Shown here: piece after piece, positions 33,292-41,696 of the stretch
How the letters are laid out: each line of letters starts with the position of its first letter
Position numbering within the stretch: position 1 is the stretch's first letter
Source of the DNA: Brevundimonas sp. UBA7664
Lineage (GTDB): Bacteria; Pseudomonadota; Alphaproteobacteria; Caulobacterales; Caulobacteraceae
Direction of reading: 5' to 3'
Assembly (NCBI RefSeq): GCF_002483305.1
Contig: NZ_DLHQ01000018.1
Span: forward strand, 9,140-73,139
DNA length: 64,000 nt
The notes under the pieces: model-generated
Seen by the model: the letters and a program-made list of their open reading frames with translations, nothing else
The model's database searches: none
What the model was told of the DNA's origin: nothing
Made by a program: the position numbers and the translations under genes

Positions 33292-33823
33292 TACGAAACT
33301 TCCTGTCGCGCTCGAACGCTTTGTCCTCCATTGGGGCGAGATGGGCGGCTTCTGGGGCGTCAATCGTTCGGTGGCCCAGATTCACGCCCTGCTGTTGACC
33401 GCCGACCGGGCGATGACCGCCGAGGATATCGCCGGAGCGCTGGAAATCGCACGCTCGAACGTGTCCAATTCGCTGAAGGAGCTCCAGAACTGGGGCCTGA
33501 TCCGGCGTGTTCCCGTCCGCGGCGACCGTCGCGACCACTATGAGGCCGAGACCGACGTCTGGGAGGTCGCATCGCGCATCGCCGCAGGCCGCAAGGCCAA
33601 GGAGATCGACCCGGCCCTCGCCACCTTGCGCGCCTGCGTCGCCGAGGCGGTGGGCGATCCGACGGTTTCGCCGGTCGCCATGAAGCGGCTGAAGGACTTG
33701 CTGGAATTCACCGAGACCATCGATCGCTGGTACGATCAGATCACGACAGTGGCCCGGCCCAAGCTGATGGCGTTGCTTAAACTGGGGGCGCGTATCGCCG
33801 CCCTCATTCCGGGCGGGAAATAG
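33281..33823 (+). CDS. GbsR/MarR-type transcriptional regulator
   Basis: Encodes 180 residues from ATG 33281 (MTEITKLPVALERF); GTG 33263 would add six residues. The winged helix-turn-helix is in AQIHALLLTADRAMTAEDIAGALEIARSNVSNSLKELQNWGLIRRV with the wing GDRRDHYEAETDVWE. The DxW and FTETIDRWYDQI parts are typical of the GbsR branch. The ligand is unknown. Its own start lies within a 20-bp palindrome, and the DUF4166 gene follows 15 bases after its stop, so both are probably under its control. Confidence 0.9.
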   Translation: MTEITKLPVALERFVLHWGEMGGFWGVNRSVAQIHALLLTADRAMTAEDIAGALEIARSNVSNSLKELQNWGLIRRVPVRGDRRDHYEAETDVWEVASRIAAGRKAKEIDPALATLRACVAEAVGDPTVSPVAMKRLKDLLEFTETIDRWYDQITTVARPKLMALLKLGARIAALIPGGK

Positions 33824-33838
33824 CGAGGGGAGGGGGCG

Positions 33839-34492
33839 ATGAGGGCTGCTGTCGCGATCACGGAGGCCGTCGTCCCGGAACGCGCCGGTGAACTCGCCGA
33901 TCTCCGGTTCCGCGCCCTGCTGTCGGCCGAAGCCTGGGCGGCCCTGCCGCTGGCGGTGCGCCGCCGGTTCTCCAAACGGATGACAGGTGGGGCGACAGTC
34001 GCCTACCGGGGCGGCGTCGCCGCCGTGAGGGCCAGTGCCGCGGGTCGTCTGCTGGCCGAGGCCGCCCGCCTGATCGGAGGCCCCCTGCCATTGGTGTTTG
34101 AACCTGGCGCCAGCGTGGTCACCGTGACCGAGGACCATGTCGGACAGGGTCAGGTCTGGACCCGGCTCTACGCCCGGCGAAGCGGCTTTCCGCAGGTCAT
34201 CCATTCCGCCAAACGCTTTGCCGGTCCGACCGGGCTGGAGGAATATGTCGGCTCCGGGGTCGGCATGGCGCTGACCGTGGCGGTCGAGGACGCGGCCCTT
34301 GTGTTCCGCAGCGCCTTCTATTTCGTGACCTTGGCCGGATTGCGGGTCCGGCTGCCGCGTTGGGCGGAGCCGGGGCGGTTGACCATCCTGCATCGAGACC
34401 TGGGCGACGGCGCCTTCGCCTTCACCCTGGCCCTCGACCATCCGTGGCTGGGTCGGTTGATCGAGCAGGACGCGGTGTTCAGGGACGCCTGA
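33839..34492 (+). CDS. DUF4166 protein
   Basis: Encodes 217 residues. Diagnostic pieces are the FSKRMTGGATVAYRGGVA region, the strongly conserved QVWTRLYARRSGFPQVIHSAKRF, FAGPTGLEEYVGSGVGMAL and LPRWAEPGRLTILHRDLGDGAFAFTLALDHPWLGRLIEQ. DUF4166 has no established function; it is often a domain fused to or beside oxidoreductases. GGGGAGGGGGCG precedes the ATG. It is downstream of the GbsR-type gene in the same direction. Confidence 0.88.
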   Translation: MRAAVAITEAVVPERAGELADLRFRALLSAEAWAALPLAVRRRFSKRMTGGATVAYRGGVAAVRASAAGRLLAEAARLIGGPLPLVFEPGASVVTVTEDHVGQGQVWTRLYARRSGFPQVIHSAKRFAGPTGLEEYVGSGVGMALTVAVEDAALVFRSAFYFVTLAGLRVRLPRWAEPGRLTILHRDLGDGAFAFTLALDHPWLGRLIEQDAVFRDA

Positions 34493-34526
34493 ACGGAAGG
34501 GAAGCGCGCGCCACTGGCGTTCAGCG

Positions 34527-34700
34527 CCGTGAAGGCCTATCTTGTCCGACGGCGGGTCCTGCTGCGGCTCTCGTCGAAGGCAACATTTCCTTGCGACCTT
34601 AATTCACTCAAAGGGAGCTGTCCCTGATCAGGCTCGTGGGCCTGGGCATACGGCGCCCACCTGGCTACCCAGGTCGAGAGGATTTAAACGCCCTTCACGG
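34527..34700 (+). ncRNA. ssrS: 6S RNA
   Basis: The terminal stem CCGTGAAGG (34527-34535) pairs with CCTTCACGG (34692-34700), enclosing about 174 bases. The interior can fold as a long imperfect hairpin with the look of an alphaproteobacterial 6S RNA, including GGGAGCTGTCCC-type and GGGCCTGGGCA/CCACCTGGCTACCC stems around an open central region. It lies upstream of the 5-formyltetrahydrofolate cyclo-ligase gene, the classic position of ssrS in proteobacteria. 6S RNA binds sigma-70 RNA polymerase. The ends are set by the stem and are approximate. Confidence 0.75.
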
Positions 34701-34776
34701 TTCTTGCGGCGCCGCCAACCTTCCCTCTTTTTGGGCGCTAACGCTCGCGACGCGGTCGCTCGCTGCTTGAGCGCAT

Positions 34777-34827
34777 TCCTCCCCCTTTGGGGGAGGGGGA
34801 CCGCCGGCGAAGCCGGGGGTGGAGGGG
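34777..34827 (-). repeat. Palindromic repeat, copy C, intergenic
   Basis: On the minus strand this 51-base element starts CCCCTCCACC and ends GGGGAGGA, like the two copies in GTA genes. Stems are CCGGC-TTC-GCCGG and CTCCCCC-aaa-GGGGGAG. It lies between 6S RNA and the cyclo-ligase gene, about 50 bases before that start. The remaining gap (34701-34776) has a GCGGCGCCGC palindrome and a short T-run at about 34727-34732 that may end the 6S transcript. Confidence 0.8.
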
Positions 34828-34876
34828 CGCCGGCCATGGGCTCGCCGCCCTTCGCCGAATGCGCTACGGCGTCCGG

Positions 34877-35422
34877 ATGACCGACAAACATCAGCTTCGA
34901 GCCGCGATGCGAGCCGTGCGCAAGCGGCTGGCAGGGCTTGATGCGGGCGCCGCGGCCCGCGCGGCGGATCAGGCCGGCGCCCTGCCGCCCGGTCGAATCG
35001 TCGCCGTCTATCGCGCCATCGGATCAGAACTGGATGTCGACGCCCTGTCCCTGGCGCTCAGCCGGGCCGGCCGCGAGCTATGCCTGCCGGTGGTTATCGA
35101 GCGGGACGCGCCGATGATCTTTCGCCGCTGGTCGTCGGGGGAGCCGCTTGAGCTGGACGAGGCGGGGGTGCCCGCGCCGTTTCCGCTCGCGGAGGTCGTC
35201 GATCCCGATCTGATCCTGACGCCCCTGCTGGCCTTCGACGCCCTTGGCGGACGACTGGGGCAGGGCGGGGGCTACTACGACCGGACCTTCGCCGCGCGGC
35301 CTGACGCCCTGCGTATCGGCTTCGCCTATGCCGGACAGGAGGTGGACGACCTGCCGGTCGAGGTCCACGACATCCGTCTGCATGGCGTTCTGACCGAGAC
35401 CGGTTATAGACCCTTCGCATGA
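34877..35422 (+). CDS. 5-formyltetrahydrofolate cyclo-ligase
   Basis: ATP-dependent conversion of 5-formyl-THF to 5,10-methenyl-THF; cytoplasmic. The 181 residues start MTDKHQLRAAMRAVRKRLAG and contain VAVYRAIGSELDVD, LILTPLLAFDALGGRLGQGGGYYDR (the family signature) and the GFAYAGQEVDDLPVEVHD end. ATG 34859 is an alternative start. It follows the 6S RNA gene, as is common in proteobacteria, and overlaps the next gene by ATGA. Confidence 0.93.
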   Translation: MTDKHQLRAAMRAVRKRLAGLDAGAAARAADQAGALPPGRIVAVYRAIGSELDVDALSLALSRAGRELCLPVVIERDAPMIFRRWSSGEPLELDEAGVPAPFPLAEVVDPDLILTPLLAFDALGGRLGQGGGYYDRTFAARPDALRIGFAYAGQEVDDLPVEVHDIRLHGVLTETGYRPFA

Positions 35423-36240
35423 GACTGGCTTTTTTCGGTGATGTCGTCGGCAAGTCCGGACGGGACGGCCTGAGCGATCACCTCCCGGGTCTGAAGCGCG
35501 ACCTGAAACTCGATTTCGTGGTGGTCAACGCCGAGAACGCCGCCGGCGGCTTCGGCATCACCGAGAACACCGCGCGCGAGCTGTTCATGGCCGGGGCCGA
35601 CTGTCTGACCCTGGGCAACCACAGCTGGGACCAGCGCGAGGCCCTGACCTATATCGTGCGCGAGCCGCGGCTGATCCGCCCCGCCAACTATCCGCGCCTG
35701 ATGGACGCGCCCGGGGCCGGGGCCAATCTGTTCGAGACCCACAGCGGCAAGACCGTGCTGGTCATGAATGTGCTGGGCCGCATCCACATGGACCCGATGG
35801 ACTGCCCGTTCAGCGCGGTCGAGAAGGAGCTGGCCGCCTGTCCCATGGGCGCGGTCGCCGACGCCATCATCGTCGACATGCATTGCGAGGCGACCTCCGA
35901 AAAGATGGCCATGGGCCATTTCTGCGACGGCCGGGCCTCGCTGGTGGTCGGCACCCACACCCACGTCCCGACCGCCGACTGCCAGATCCTGCCCGGCGGC
36001 ACGGCCTATCAGACCGACGCCGGCGGCTGCTGCGACTACGACTCCGTCATCGGCAATGAGAAGGAAGAGCCGCTGCGGCGCTTCACCACCCGGCTGTCGG
36101 GCGGCCGCTATACGCCGGCGCACGGGCCGGCCACGGTGTGCGGCGTCTATGTCGAGACCGACGACAAGACAGGACTGGCCACGCGGGTCGAGCCCATCCG
36201 GGTCGGCGGCCGGTTGAGTCAGACGGTCCCGGTGGTCTGA
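35419..36240 (+). CDS. YmdB-type metallophosphoesterase (TIGR00282)
   Basis: Encodes 273 residues with the metal-site motifs of the family: RLAFFGDVVGKSGRDGL at the N-terminus, VNAENAAGGFGIT, LTLGNHSWDQREAL, VDMHCEATSEKMAMG and VVGTHTHVPTADCQILPGGTAYQTD. B. subtilis YmdB is a phosphodiesterase of this group active on cyclic nucleotides; the role in alphaproteobacteria is not fixed. Its ATG overlaps the cyclo-ligase stop, suggesting co-translation. Confidence 0.92.
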   Translation: MRLAFFGDVVGKSGRDGLSDHLPGLKRDLKLDFVVVNAENAAGGFGITENTARELFMAGADCLTLGNHSWDQREALTYIVREPRLIRPANYPRLMDAPGAGANLFETHSGKTVLVMNVLGRIHMDPMDCPFSAVEKELAACPMGAVADAIIVDMHCEATSEKMAMGHFCDGRASLVVGTHTHVPTADCQILPGGTAYQTDAGGCCDYDSVIGNEKEEPLRRFTTRLSGGRYTPAHGPATVCGVYVETDDKTGLATRVEPIRVGGRLSQTVPVV

Positions 36241-36326
36241 ACCTGTCGAAGAGTTAATGGCCGCATCTGCATCCGCCGCGGCCCGCCGCCGCCTCTGTCC
36301 GTGAACACCCTCGCGGAGCCTCGCCG

Positions 36327-37160
36327 ATGCTGAAGATTCTCGCCGTTCTCGCGGCCGCCCTGACCCTGCCGACCGCCGCCATGGCCCAGACGCCGGAGCC
36401 CGAGGCGATCGAGGTGATGATCCTTGGGACCTACCATTTCGGCAATCCGGGCCAGGACCTGCACAACGCCCGCATCGACTCCGTCCTGACGCCCGACAAG
36501 CAGGCCCAGCTCGAGGCCGTCGCCGAAGGACTGGTCCGCTTCCGGCCGACCGCCGTCGCGGTCGAACGGGTCGCGGCCGACCAGTCGACCATGCTGGATC
36601 ATCGCTATCCGGCGTTCACACCTGCCGATCTCCTCACCAACCCCGACGAACGCGTCCAGATCGGCTATCGCCTCGCCCATCGTCTGGGCCTGACCCGTGT
36701 CTATGCGATCGACGAGCAGGGCGGTGACGGCGAGCCGACCTACTTCCCGTTCGAGGCCGTGCACAACTGGGCCGAGGCCAATGGCCGCGCGGCGAACCTG
36801 ACGGCGATGCACGCCCAGATCGCTGCCAAGGTCGCCGATCTTGAACAACGGCAACGGACCCGGGAGGTCGGGTCCGTTCTCGCCTTCATGAACGGCCCCG
36901 AGGCCGCCGCGGACGACAAGGCCTTCCACTACGCCCTGATGCAGTTCGGCGCGGGCGAAGGCCAGCCGGGCGCGGTGCTGAACGGCCGTTGGTTCACGCG
37001 CAACGCCGAGATATTCGCGCGCCTGATGCAGGCTGCGGAACCCGGAGACCGCATCGTGGTGGTCTATGGCGCCGGCCATGCCTCCTGGCTGCGCGAGATG
37101 GTCGAGAACACCCCCGGCTTCCGCCTGATCGAGCCGGACGACTATCTGCCGGCGGAGTGA
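36327..37160 (+). CDS. Secreted DUF5694 protein
   Basis: Encodes 277 residues with a signal peptide (ILAVLAAALTLPTAAMAQ). The mature part starts with the DUF5694 hallmark EVMILGTYHFGNPGQDL, has FRPTAVAVERVA, and ends with RIVVVYGAGHASWLREMVENTPGFRL. The GTYHF and GAGH motifs recall the TraB/GumN clan of putative metal-dependent proteins. Function is unknown, most likely periplasmic. GCGGAG lies ahead of the start. Confidence 0.87.
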   Translation: MLKILAVLAAALTLPTAAMAQTPEPEAIEVMILGTYHFGNPGQDLHNARIDSVLTPDKQAQLEAVAEGLVRFRPTAVAVERVAADQSTMLDHRYPAFTPADLLTNPDERVQIGYRLAHRLGLTRVYAIDEQGGDGEPTYFPFEAVHNWAEANGRAANLTAMHAQIAAKVADLEQRQRTREVGSVLAFMNGPEAAADDKAFHYALMQFGAGEGQPGAVLNGRWFTRNAEIFARLMQAAEPGDRIVVVYGAGHASWLREMVENTPGFRLIEPDDYLPAE

Positions 37161-37163
37161 CGC

Positions 37164-38735
37164 CTAGGCAGCGACGACCCGCGCGTCCCCGCTGGCCACC
37201 GCGAGTTTCGCTCGCGTGCTCAGGGTCCCGCCGCGTTCCGACACCTTGTCCAGCACCTTGAACTCGGTCTGCCAGCGCTCCGGGGTTACGTCGCAGACGA
37301 CATAGCCGCGCTGGGCGTTGTTGAACTTCAGGAACGGGTTGTCGGCCAGATACCGGCGGCCGTCGGCCCGCTGGTCCTGACCGTCGCCGGACGAGCTGAT
37401 CGAGGTGGTCACGAACTCCGCGGCGATCGGGGCGCCTTCCGGGTTGCGGCTGTCGCGATACAGCTCCCCGGCGTAGTTCTGATGTTCATCCCCTGTCAGG
37501 ACGACGGTGTTGGCTATCCGGCGCTCGCGCAGTCGGTCCAGCAGCCGCTGGCGCGGGATCGAATAGCCGGCCCAGGTGTCGAGGTTGTAGCCCGGCTCCG
37601 GCCCTTCCTTGCGGTCCAGATCCATCACCATGATCTGCTGGGCCAACACCTTCCAGCGGGCGCGGGACTGGTCGAGATTGCGATACAGCCAGGCCTCCTG
37701 CGCCTCGCCCAGCACCTGGGCGTTGGCGGCCGCGACCCCGGCGCAGGTCGAGGCCCAGGCGTCGTTGCAGGGCTGGTCAGACCGGTGCGACCGCGTGTCG
37801 AGGAAATTCAGATCCAGCAGGTCGCCCCAGACCGCGTGGCGGTACAGCTGCATCTCTGCCCCGCGCGGGAAGGCCGAGCGACGCAGGGGCATATGCTCGT
37901 AGAAGGCCTGTGCCGCCGCCTGCCGCCGCAGCAGAAACACCTCGGGCGGCACGCCGTCATCGAACTCCGAGACCCAGTTGTTGGCGATCTCGTGATCGTC
38001 CCAGGTGACGAACCAGGCCGTCGCCGCGTGGCTGGCCTGAAGGTCTGTATCCAGCTTGTACTGGGCGTAGCGCCGACGGTAGTCGTCGAGGCTGTAGGTC
38101 TCGCCGCCCAGATGCTGGCGCGGGTTCTCGATGGTCCCGCCCGAGCCGGTGTAGGTGCGGTTGCCGCGGCCTTCATAGATGTAGTCGCCGTAGCAATAGA
38201 CGAAGTCGAGGTCCTCGGCGGCCGCCTGGCGATGGGCGGTGTAGAAGCCCTGTTCATAGGCCTGGCACCCCAACACGCCGAACCGGGCCCGGGCCACAGC
38301 GGCGCCGGCCGCCGGCGCGGTCTTCGCCCGCCCCGAGGGGGTGCGTTCGGATCCGGCGGTGAAACGATAGAAATAGTCCCGGCCGGGCTCCAGCCCTTCC
38401 ACCTCGACATGGACGGCGTGGCCGAGTTCCGGTCGGGCGATCGTCTCGCCAGAGCGGACCACGGCGGCGCCGAAGCCGCGCGAGGTCGCCACCTCCCACT
38501 TCACCGGCACCGGCGCCGACGGCATGCCGTGGCCGATCTCGAGCGGGCGGGGCGCCAGCCGGGTCCAGATGACGAAGCCGTCGGGGGCGGGATCGCCGGC
38601 GGCGATGCCCAGCTGGAACGGATACTCGGCGAAAACCGGGTCAGCGAGCGCCTTGCGGCCCGAGCCGAGCACCACACCCCCGGCGCCCAGCGCCAGCATC
38701 AATCCCCGGCGGGATACGGAATCGAGCGAGCGCAT
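37164..38735 (-). CDS. phoD: PhoD-family alkaline phosphatase/phosphodiesterase
   Basis: Encodes 523 residues. A twin-arginine signal (SRRGLMLALGAGGVVLG) routes it folded to the periplasm. PhoD features include FQLGIAAGDPAPDGFVIWTRLAPRP, the fibronectin-like N-domain with DYFYRFTAGSERTPSGRAKTAP, and the metal site in FVYCYGDYIYE, FVTWDDHEIANNW and LTGDEHQNYAGEL. It should hydrolyse phosphodiesters, requiring metal ions. No Pho box is evident nearby. It is convergent with the DUF5694 gene (3 bases between stops). Confidence 0.92.
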   Translation of the reverse strand: MRSLDSVSRRGLMLALGAGGVVLGSGRKALADPVFAEYPFQLGIAAGDPAPDGFVIWTRLAPRPLEIGHGMPSAPVPVKWEVATSRGFGAAVVRSGETIARPELGHAVHVEVEGLEPGRDYFYRFTAGSERTPSGRAKTAPAAGAAVARARFGVLGCQAYEQGFYTAHRQAAAEDLDFVYCYGDYIYEGRGNRTYTGSGGTIENPRQHLGGETYSLDDYRRRYAQYKLDTDLQASHAATAWFVTWDDHEIANNWVSEFDDGVPPEVFLLRRQAAAQAFYEHMPLRRSAFPRGAEMQLYRHAVWGDLLDLNFLDTRSHRSDQPCNDAWASTCAGVAAANAQVLGEAQEAWLYRNLDQSRARWKVLAQQIMVMDLDRKEGPEPGYNLDTWAGYSIPRQRLLDRLRERRIANTVVLTGDEHQNYAGELYRDSRNPEGAPIAAEFVTTSISSSGDGQDQRADGRRYLADNPFLKFNNAQRGYVVCDVTPERWQTEFKVLDKVSERGGTLSTRAKLAVASGDARVVAA

Positions 38736-38788
38736 CTGGACCTCCGCGGTGGCGACGATCCCGACCTAGCCCGGAAATGTGACGCGCG

Positions 38789-39229
38789 TCACGGGGTCGG
38801 TTCGGCCGTCGGTCTCCACGCCCGCATCTCGGCGATCTCGCGGGTCTGGGTCGCCCTGACCGCTTCGGCCATGCGACGGATTTCCGGGTCGCGCGACTCC
38901 GCCAGGGCGACCTCGGCCATGGCCAGGGCCCCTTCGTGGTGGGCGATCATCTTGGCGATATAGGCCTGGTCCAGGGTGGCGCCGGACGCGGCGGCCATGT
39001 CGGCGTGCATCCCGGCTTCCGAGGCGGCGAAGGCCTGACCTCCCGCGGTCGCCGCGTGGCTGTCCCCGGCGTGGGCCGGCGCCGATACGACGCCCTCCTG
39101 CACGGTTGCGGCATGATTTTCGGCCGAGGCCTCGCGCAGCGCCTGGTTGACCGGGTCGCCGCCGCCCTCGCAGGCGGACAGGGTCAGGGCGAGGAGGCCC
39201 ACGGCCAGGGCGGACGATACGAGGCGCAT
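38789..39229 (-). CDS. DUF305 lipoprotein
   Basis: Encodes 146 residues. The signal ends with LALTLSAC, a lipobox. The conserved DUF305 core is DQAYIAKMIAHHEGALAMAEVAL, with the paired His residues, followed by DPEIRRMAEAVRATQTREIAEMRAW. DUF305 belongs to the ferritin-like superfamily and often lies with metal-handling genes; metal binding is plausible. The ATG shares one base with the purL stop (TGATG), so it may be translated with purL. Confidence 0.88.
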   Translation of the reverse strand: MRLVSSALAVGLLALTLSACEGGGDPVNQALREASAENHAATVQEGVVSAPAHAGDSHAATAGGQAFAASEAGMHADMAAASGATLDQAYIAKMIAHHEGALAMAEVALAESRDPEIRRMAEAVRATQTREIAEMRAWRPTAEPTP

Positions 39230-41445
39230 CAGGCGGGTCCTTCGATCCAGTTCGGCATCCAGCTCTCATGCATCTCGCGCAGGTGATCCAGCGGCAGGCG
39301 GAACAGGTCGCCGCCCGGCCCGCCGGAGGCGAAGTCCCGGCCCTTGGCCCGACCGACCACGGCGGCGCGCACGCCCGCGGCCTGGGCCGTGGCGAGGATG
39401 TCCGTCGCGTCGGCGACCGCCACCAGATACCGGGCCTGATCCTCGCCGAAGAGCAGGATGTGGGCGTGAGCCGCCGAGCTGGCGTCCAGATCGACCCCGA
39501 CGTCCGAAGCCAGCGCCATGTCCGCCGCCGCCCCGATCAGCCCGCCGTCCGACAGGTCGTGGACGCAGGTCAGGGCGCCGGCCTCGATCTGTTCGCGCAC
39601 GAAGTCGCCGGTCTTGCGCTCCAGCGCCAGATCGACCGGGGGCGGCGCCCCGTCCTCGCGGCCCAGCACCTCGCGCAGATAGATGGACGCGCCCAGCTCG
39701 CCGACCGTCTCGCCGATCAGCACCAGCACATCGCCCTCGACCATGCCGCCGAAACCGACGACCACGTCATAGTTGGTCAGCAGGCCGACCGCGCCGACCG
39801 TCGGGGTCGGCGGAATGGCCGCGCCATTGGTCTCGTTATAGAGGCTGACGTTGCCGCTCACGACCGGGAAGTCCAGCACCCGGCAGGCCTCGGCCATGCC
39901 GTCGATGGCGCGGACGATCTGGCCCATGATCTCGGGCCGCTGCGGATTGCCGAAATTCAGATTGTCGGTGATGGCGATCGGCCGCGACCCGACGGCGGTC
40001 AGATTGCGCCAGGCCTCGGCCACGGCCTGTTTGCCGCCTTCATAGGGATCGGCCTGGACATAGCGGGGCGTGCAGTCCGAGGTCATGGCCAGACCCTTGT
40101 CCGTGCCATGCACCCGCACCACCCCGGCGTCGGCGGCGGTGGCCGAGTCGTGCAGGGTGTCGGCCATGACGTGGCGGTCGTACTGTTCCCAGATCCAGCG
40201 CTTGGACGCCATGTCCGGGCAGCAGACCACCTTGATCACCGCATCGACCCAGCTCTCGGGCGCGGGCACGTCGGCGGGCGACAGGCGGGGCTGCAGCGCC
40301 GGCTGCACCCACGGGCGGTCGTACAGGGGCGCGTCGTCGAACAGCGGGGCCAGCGGCACGTCGCAGACCGTCTCGCCGTGATGCTTCAGCACCAGCCGGC
40401 CGGTGTCCGTGGTGACGCCGATCACGGCGGCGTCGAGGCCCCATTTCTTGAAGATCCGGTGGCCGTCTTCCTCGCGGCCCGGTTTCAGCACCGCCAGCAT
40501 CCGCTCCTGGCTCTCCGACAACATCATCTCATAGGCCGTCATGCCCTCCTCGCGCTGGGGCACGGCGTCCATGTTCAGCTCGATGCCGACCGCGCCCTTG
40601 CCGGCCATTTCCACGGACGATGAGGTCAGGCCCGCCGCGCCCATGTCCTGGATCGCGGCCACGGCCCCCGAGGCCATCAGCTCCAGCGTCGCCTCGATCA
40701 GCAGTTTCTCGGCGAAGGGATCGCCGACCTGCACCGTCGGACGCTTCTCGTCCGAATCCTCGTCGAACTCGGCCGAGGCCATGGTCGCGCCATGGATGCC
40801 GTCGCGGCCGGTCTTCGATCCGAAATAGACCACCGACAGGCCCGGGGCCGGGGCGGCCGAATAGAACAGGGCGTCGGCCTTGGCCACGCCGACGCACATG
40901 GCGTTGACCAGGATGTTGCCGTTGTAGCCGGCGTGGAAATTGGTCTCGCCCGCCACCGTCGGCACGCCGACGCAGTTGCCGTAGCCGCCGATGCCGGAGA
41001 CCACGCCCTTGACCAGCCGCTTCGTCTTCTCGTGGGACGGGTCGCCGAAGCGCAGGGCGTTCAGCAGGGCCACGGGCCGCGCGCCCATGGTGAAGACGTC
41101 GCGCATGATCCCGCCCACGCCCGTCGCCGCGCCCTGATAGGGCTCGATGAAGCTGGGGTGGTTGTGGCTCTCCATCTTGAAGATGCAGGCGTCGCCGTCA
41201 TCGATGTCGATGACCCCGGCGTTCTCGCCCGGTCCGCAGATGACCCGCGGCCCCTTGGTCGGGAATTTGCCCAGATGAATCTTCGACGACTTGTACGAGC
41301 AGTGCTCGGACCACATCACCGAAAAGACGCCCAGTTCGACGTTGTTGGGTTCACGCCCCAGCCGGTCGAGGACGACCTGATATTCGTTCGGGGCCAGGCC
41401 GTATTCGGCGGCCAGTTCGGCCATGGTCTTCTGCGGAGCGCTCAT
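39229..41445 (-). CDS. purL: FGAM synthase subunit PurL (small type)
   Basis: Catalytic subunit of formylglycinamidine ribonucleotide synthetase. The 738 residues match the small PurL that needs PurQ (glutaminase) and PurS, both present on the same strand at 42829 and 44779. Motifs: LGVFSVMWSEHCSYKSSK, FKMESHNHPSFIEPYQGAATGVGGIMRDVF, GMTAYEMMLSESQERML and the second-half VHDLSDGGLIGAA. It has no C-terminal glutaminase domain, as expected. A 1-base overlap couples it to the DUF305 gene. Confidence 0.97.
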   Translation of the reverse strand: MSAPQKTMAELAAEYGLAPNEYQVVLDRLGREPNNVELGVFSVMWSEHCSYKSSKIHLGKFPTKGPRVICGPGENAGVIDIDDGDACIFKMESHNHPSFIEPYQGAATGVGGIMRDVFTMGARPVALLNALRFGDPSHEKTKRLVKGVVSGIGGYGNCVGVPTVAGETNFHAGYNGNILVNAMCVGVAKADALFYSAAPAPGLSVVYFGSKTGRDGIHGATMASAEFDEDSDEKRPTVQVGDPFAEKLLIEATLELMASGAVAAIQDMGAAGLTSSSVEMAGKGAVGIELNMDAVPQREEGMTAYEMMLSESQERMLAVLKPGREEDGHRIFKKWGLDAAVIGVTTDTGRLVLKHHGETVCDVPLAPLFDDAPLYDRPWVQPALQPRLSPADVPAPESWVDAVIKVVCCPDMASKRWIWEQYDRHVMADTLHDSATAADAGVVRVHGTDKGLAMTSDCTPRYVQADPYEGGKQAVAEAWRNLTAVGSRPIAITDNLNFGNPQRPEIMGQIVRAIDGMAEACRVLDFPVVSGNVSLYNETNGAAIPPTPTVGAVGLLTNYDVVVGFGGMVEGDVLVLIGETVGELGASIYLREVLGREDGAPPPVDLALERKTGDFVREQIEAGALTCVHDLSDGGLIGAAADMALASDVGVDLDASSAAHAHILLFGEDQARYLVAVADATDILATAQAAGVRAAVVGRAKGRDFASGGPGGDLFRLPLDHLREMHESWMPNWIEGPA

Positions 41446-41546
41446 GGGCGCGCCTTCTAGCCGTTGAACGGTGCGGTGTCAGCCATTGCGGCGGAACATC
41501 GTGGCCGGTCCGCCATTGAATCAGCGGACAGCCGCAGGAGGCCCCC

Positions 41547-41696
41547 GTGCCGGATCATCCCATCGACCCCGCCGCCACCCCGGAAGACCCCGACACGCCG
41601 GAGATCGCCGCCGCCGACGCCGGCGCCAGCGCAGCGGCGGAGCGGGCCTCGAAGCGCGCGGCCAACGATGACGAGGCCGACGGCGCGGGCGGTTAG
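41547..41696 (+). CDS. Small acidic hydrophilic protein (49 residues)
   Basis: GTG 41547 follows CAGGAGGCCCCC, a strong ribosome-binding site. The product (starting MPDHPIDPAATPEDPDTPE) is rich in Ala, Asp, Glu and Pro and lacks a membrane segment or known domain; it ends DDEADGAGG. It is probably intrinsically disordered. It lies between purL (divergent) and the TspO-like gene, whose stop overlaps its own by 3 bases. Supported by the ribosome site and composition; no homology can be judged. Confidence 0.5.
   Translation: MPDHPIDPAATPEDPDTPEIAAADAGASAAAERASKRAANDDEADGAGG

Noticed and set aside
34741..34876. Coding extension of the cyclo-ligase into the repeat
   Set aside because: An in-frame ATG at 34787 exists, but the extra residues come from the palindromic repeat and the family N-terminus fits ATG 34877.
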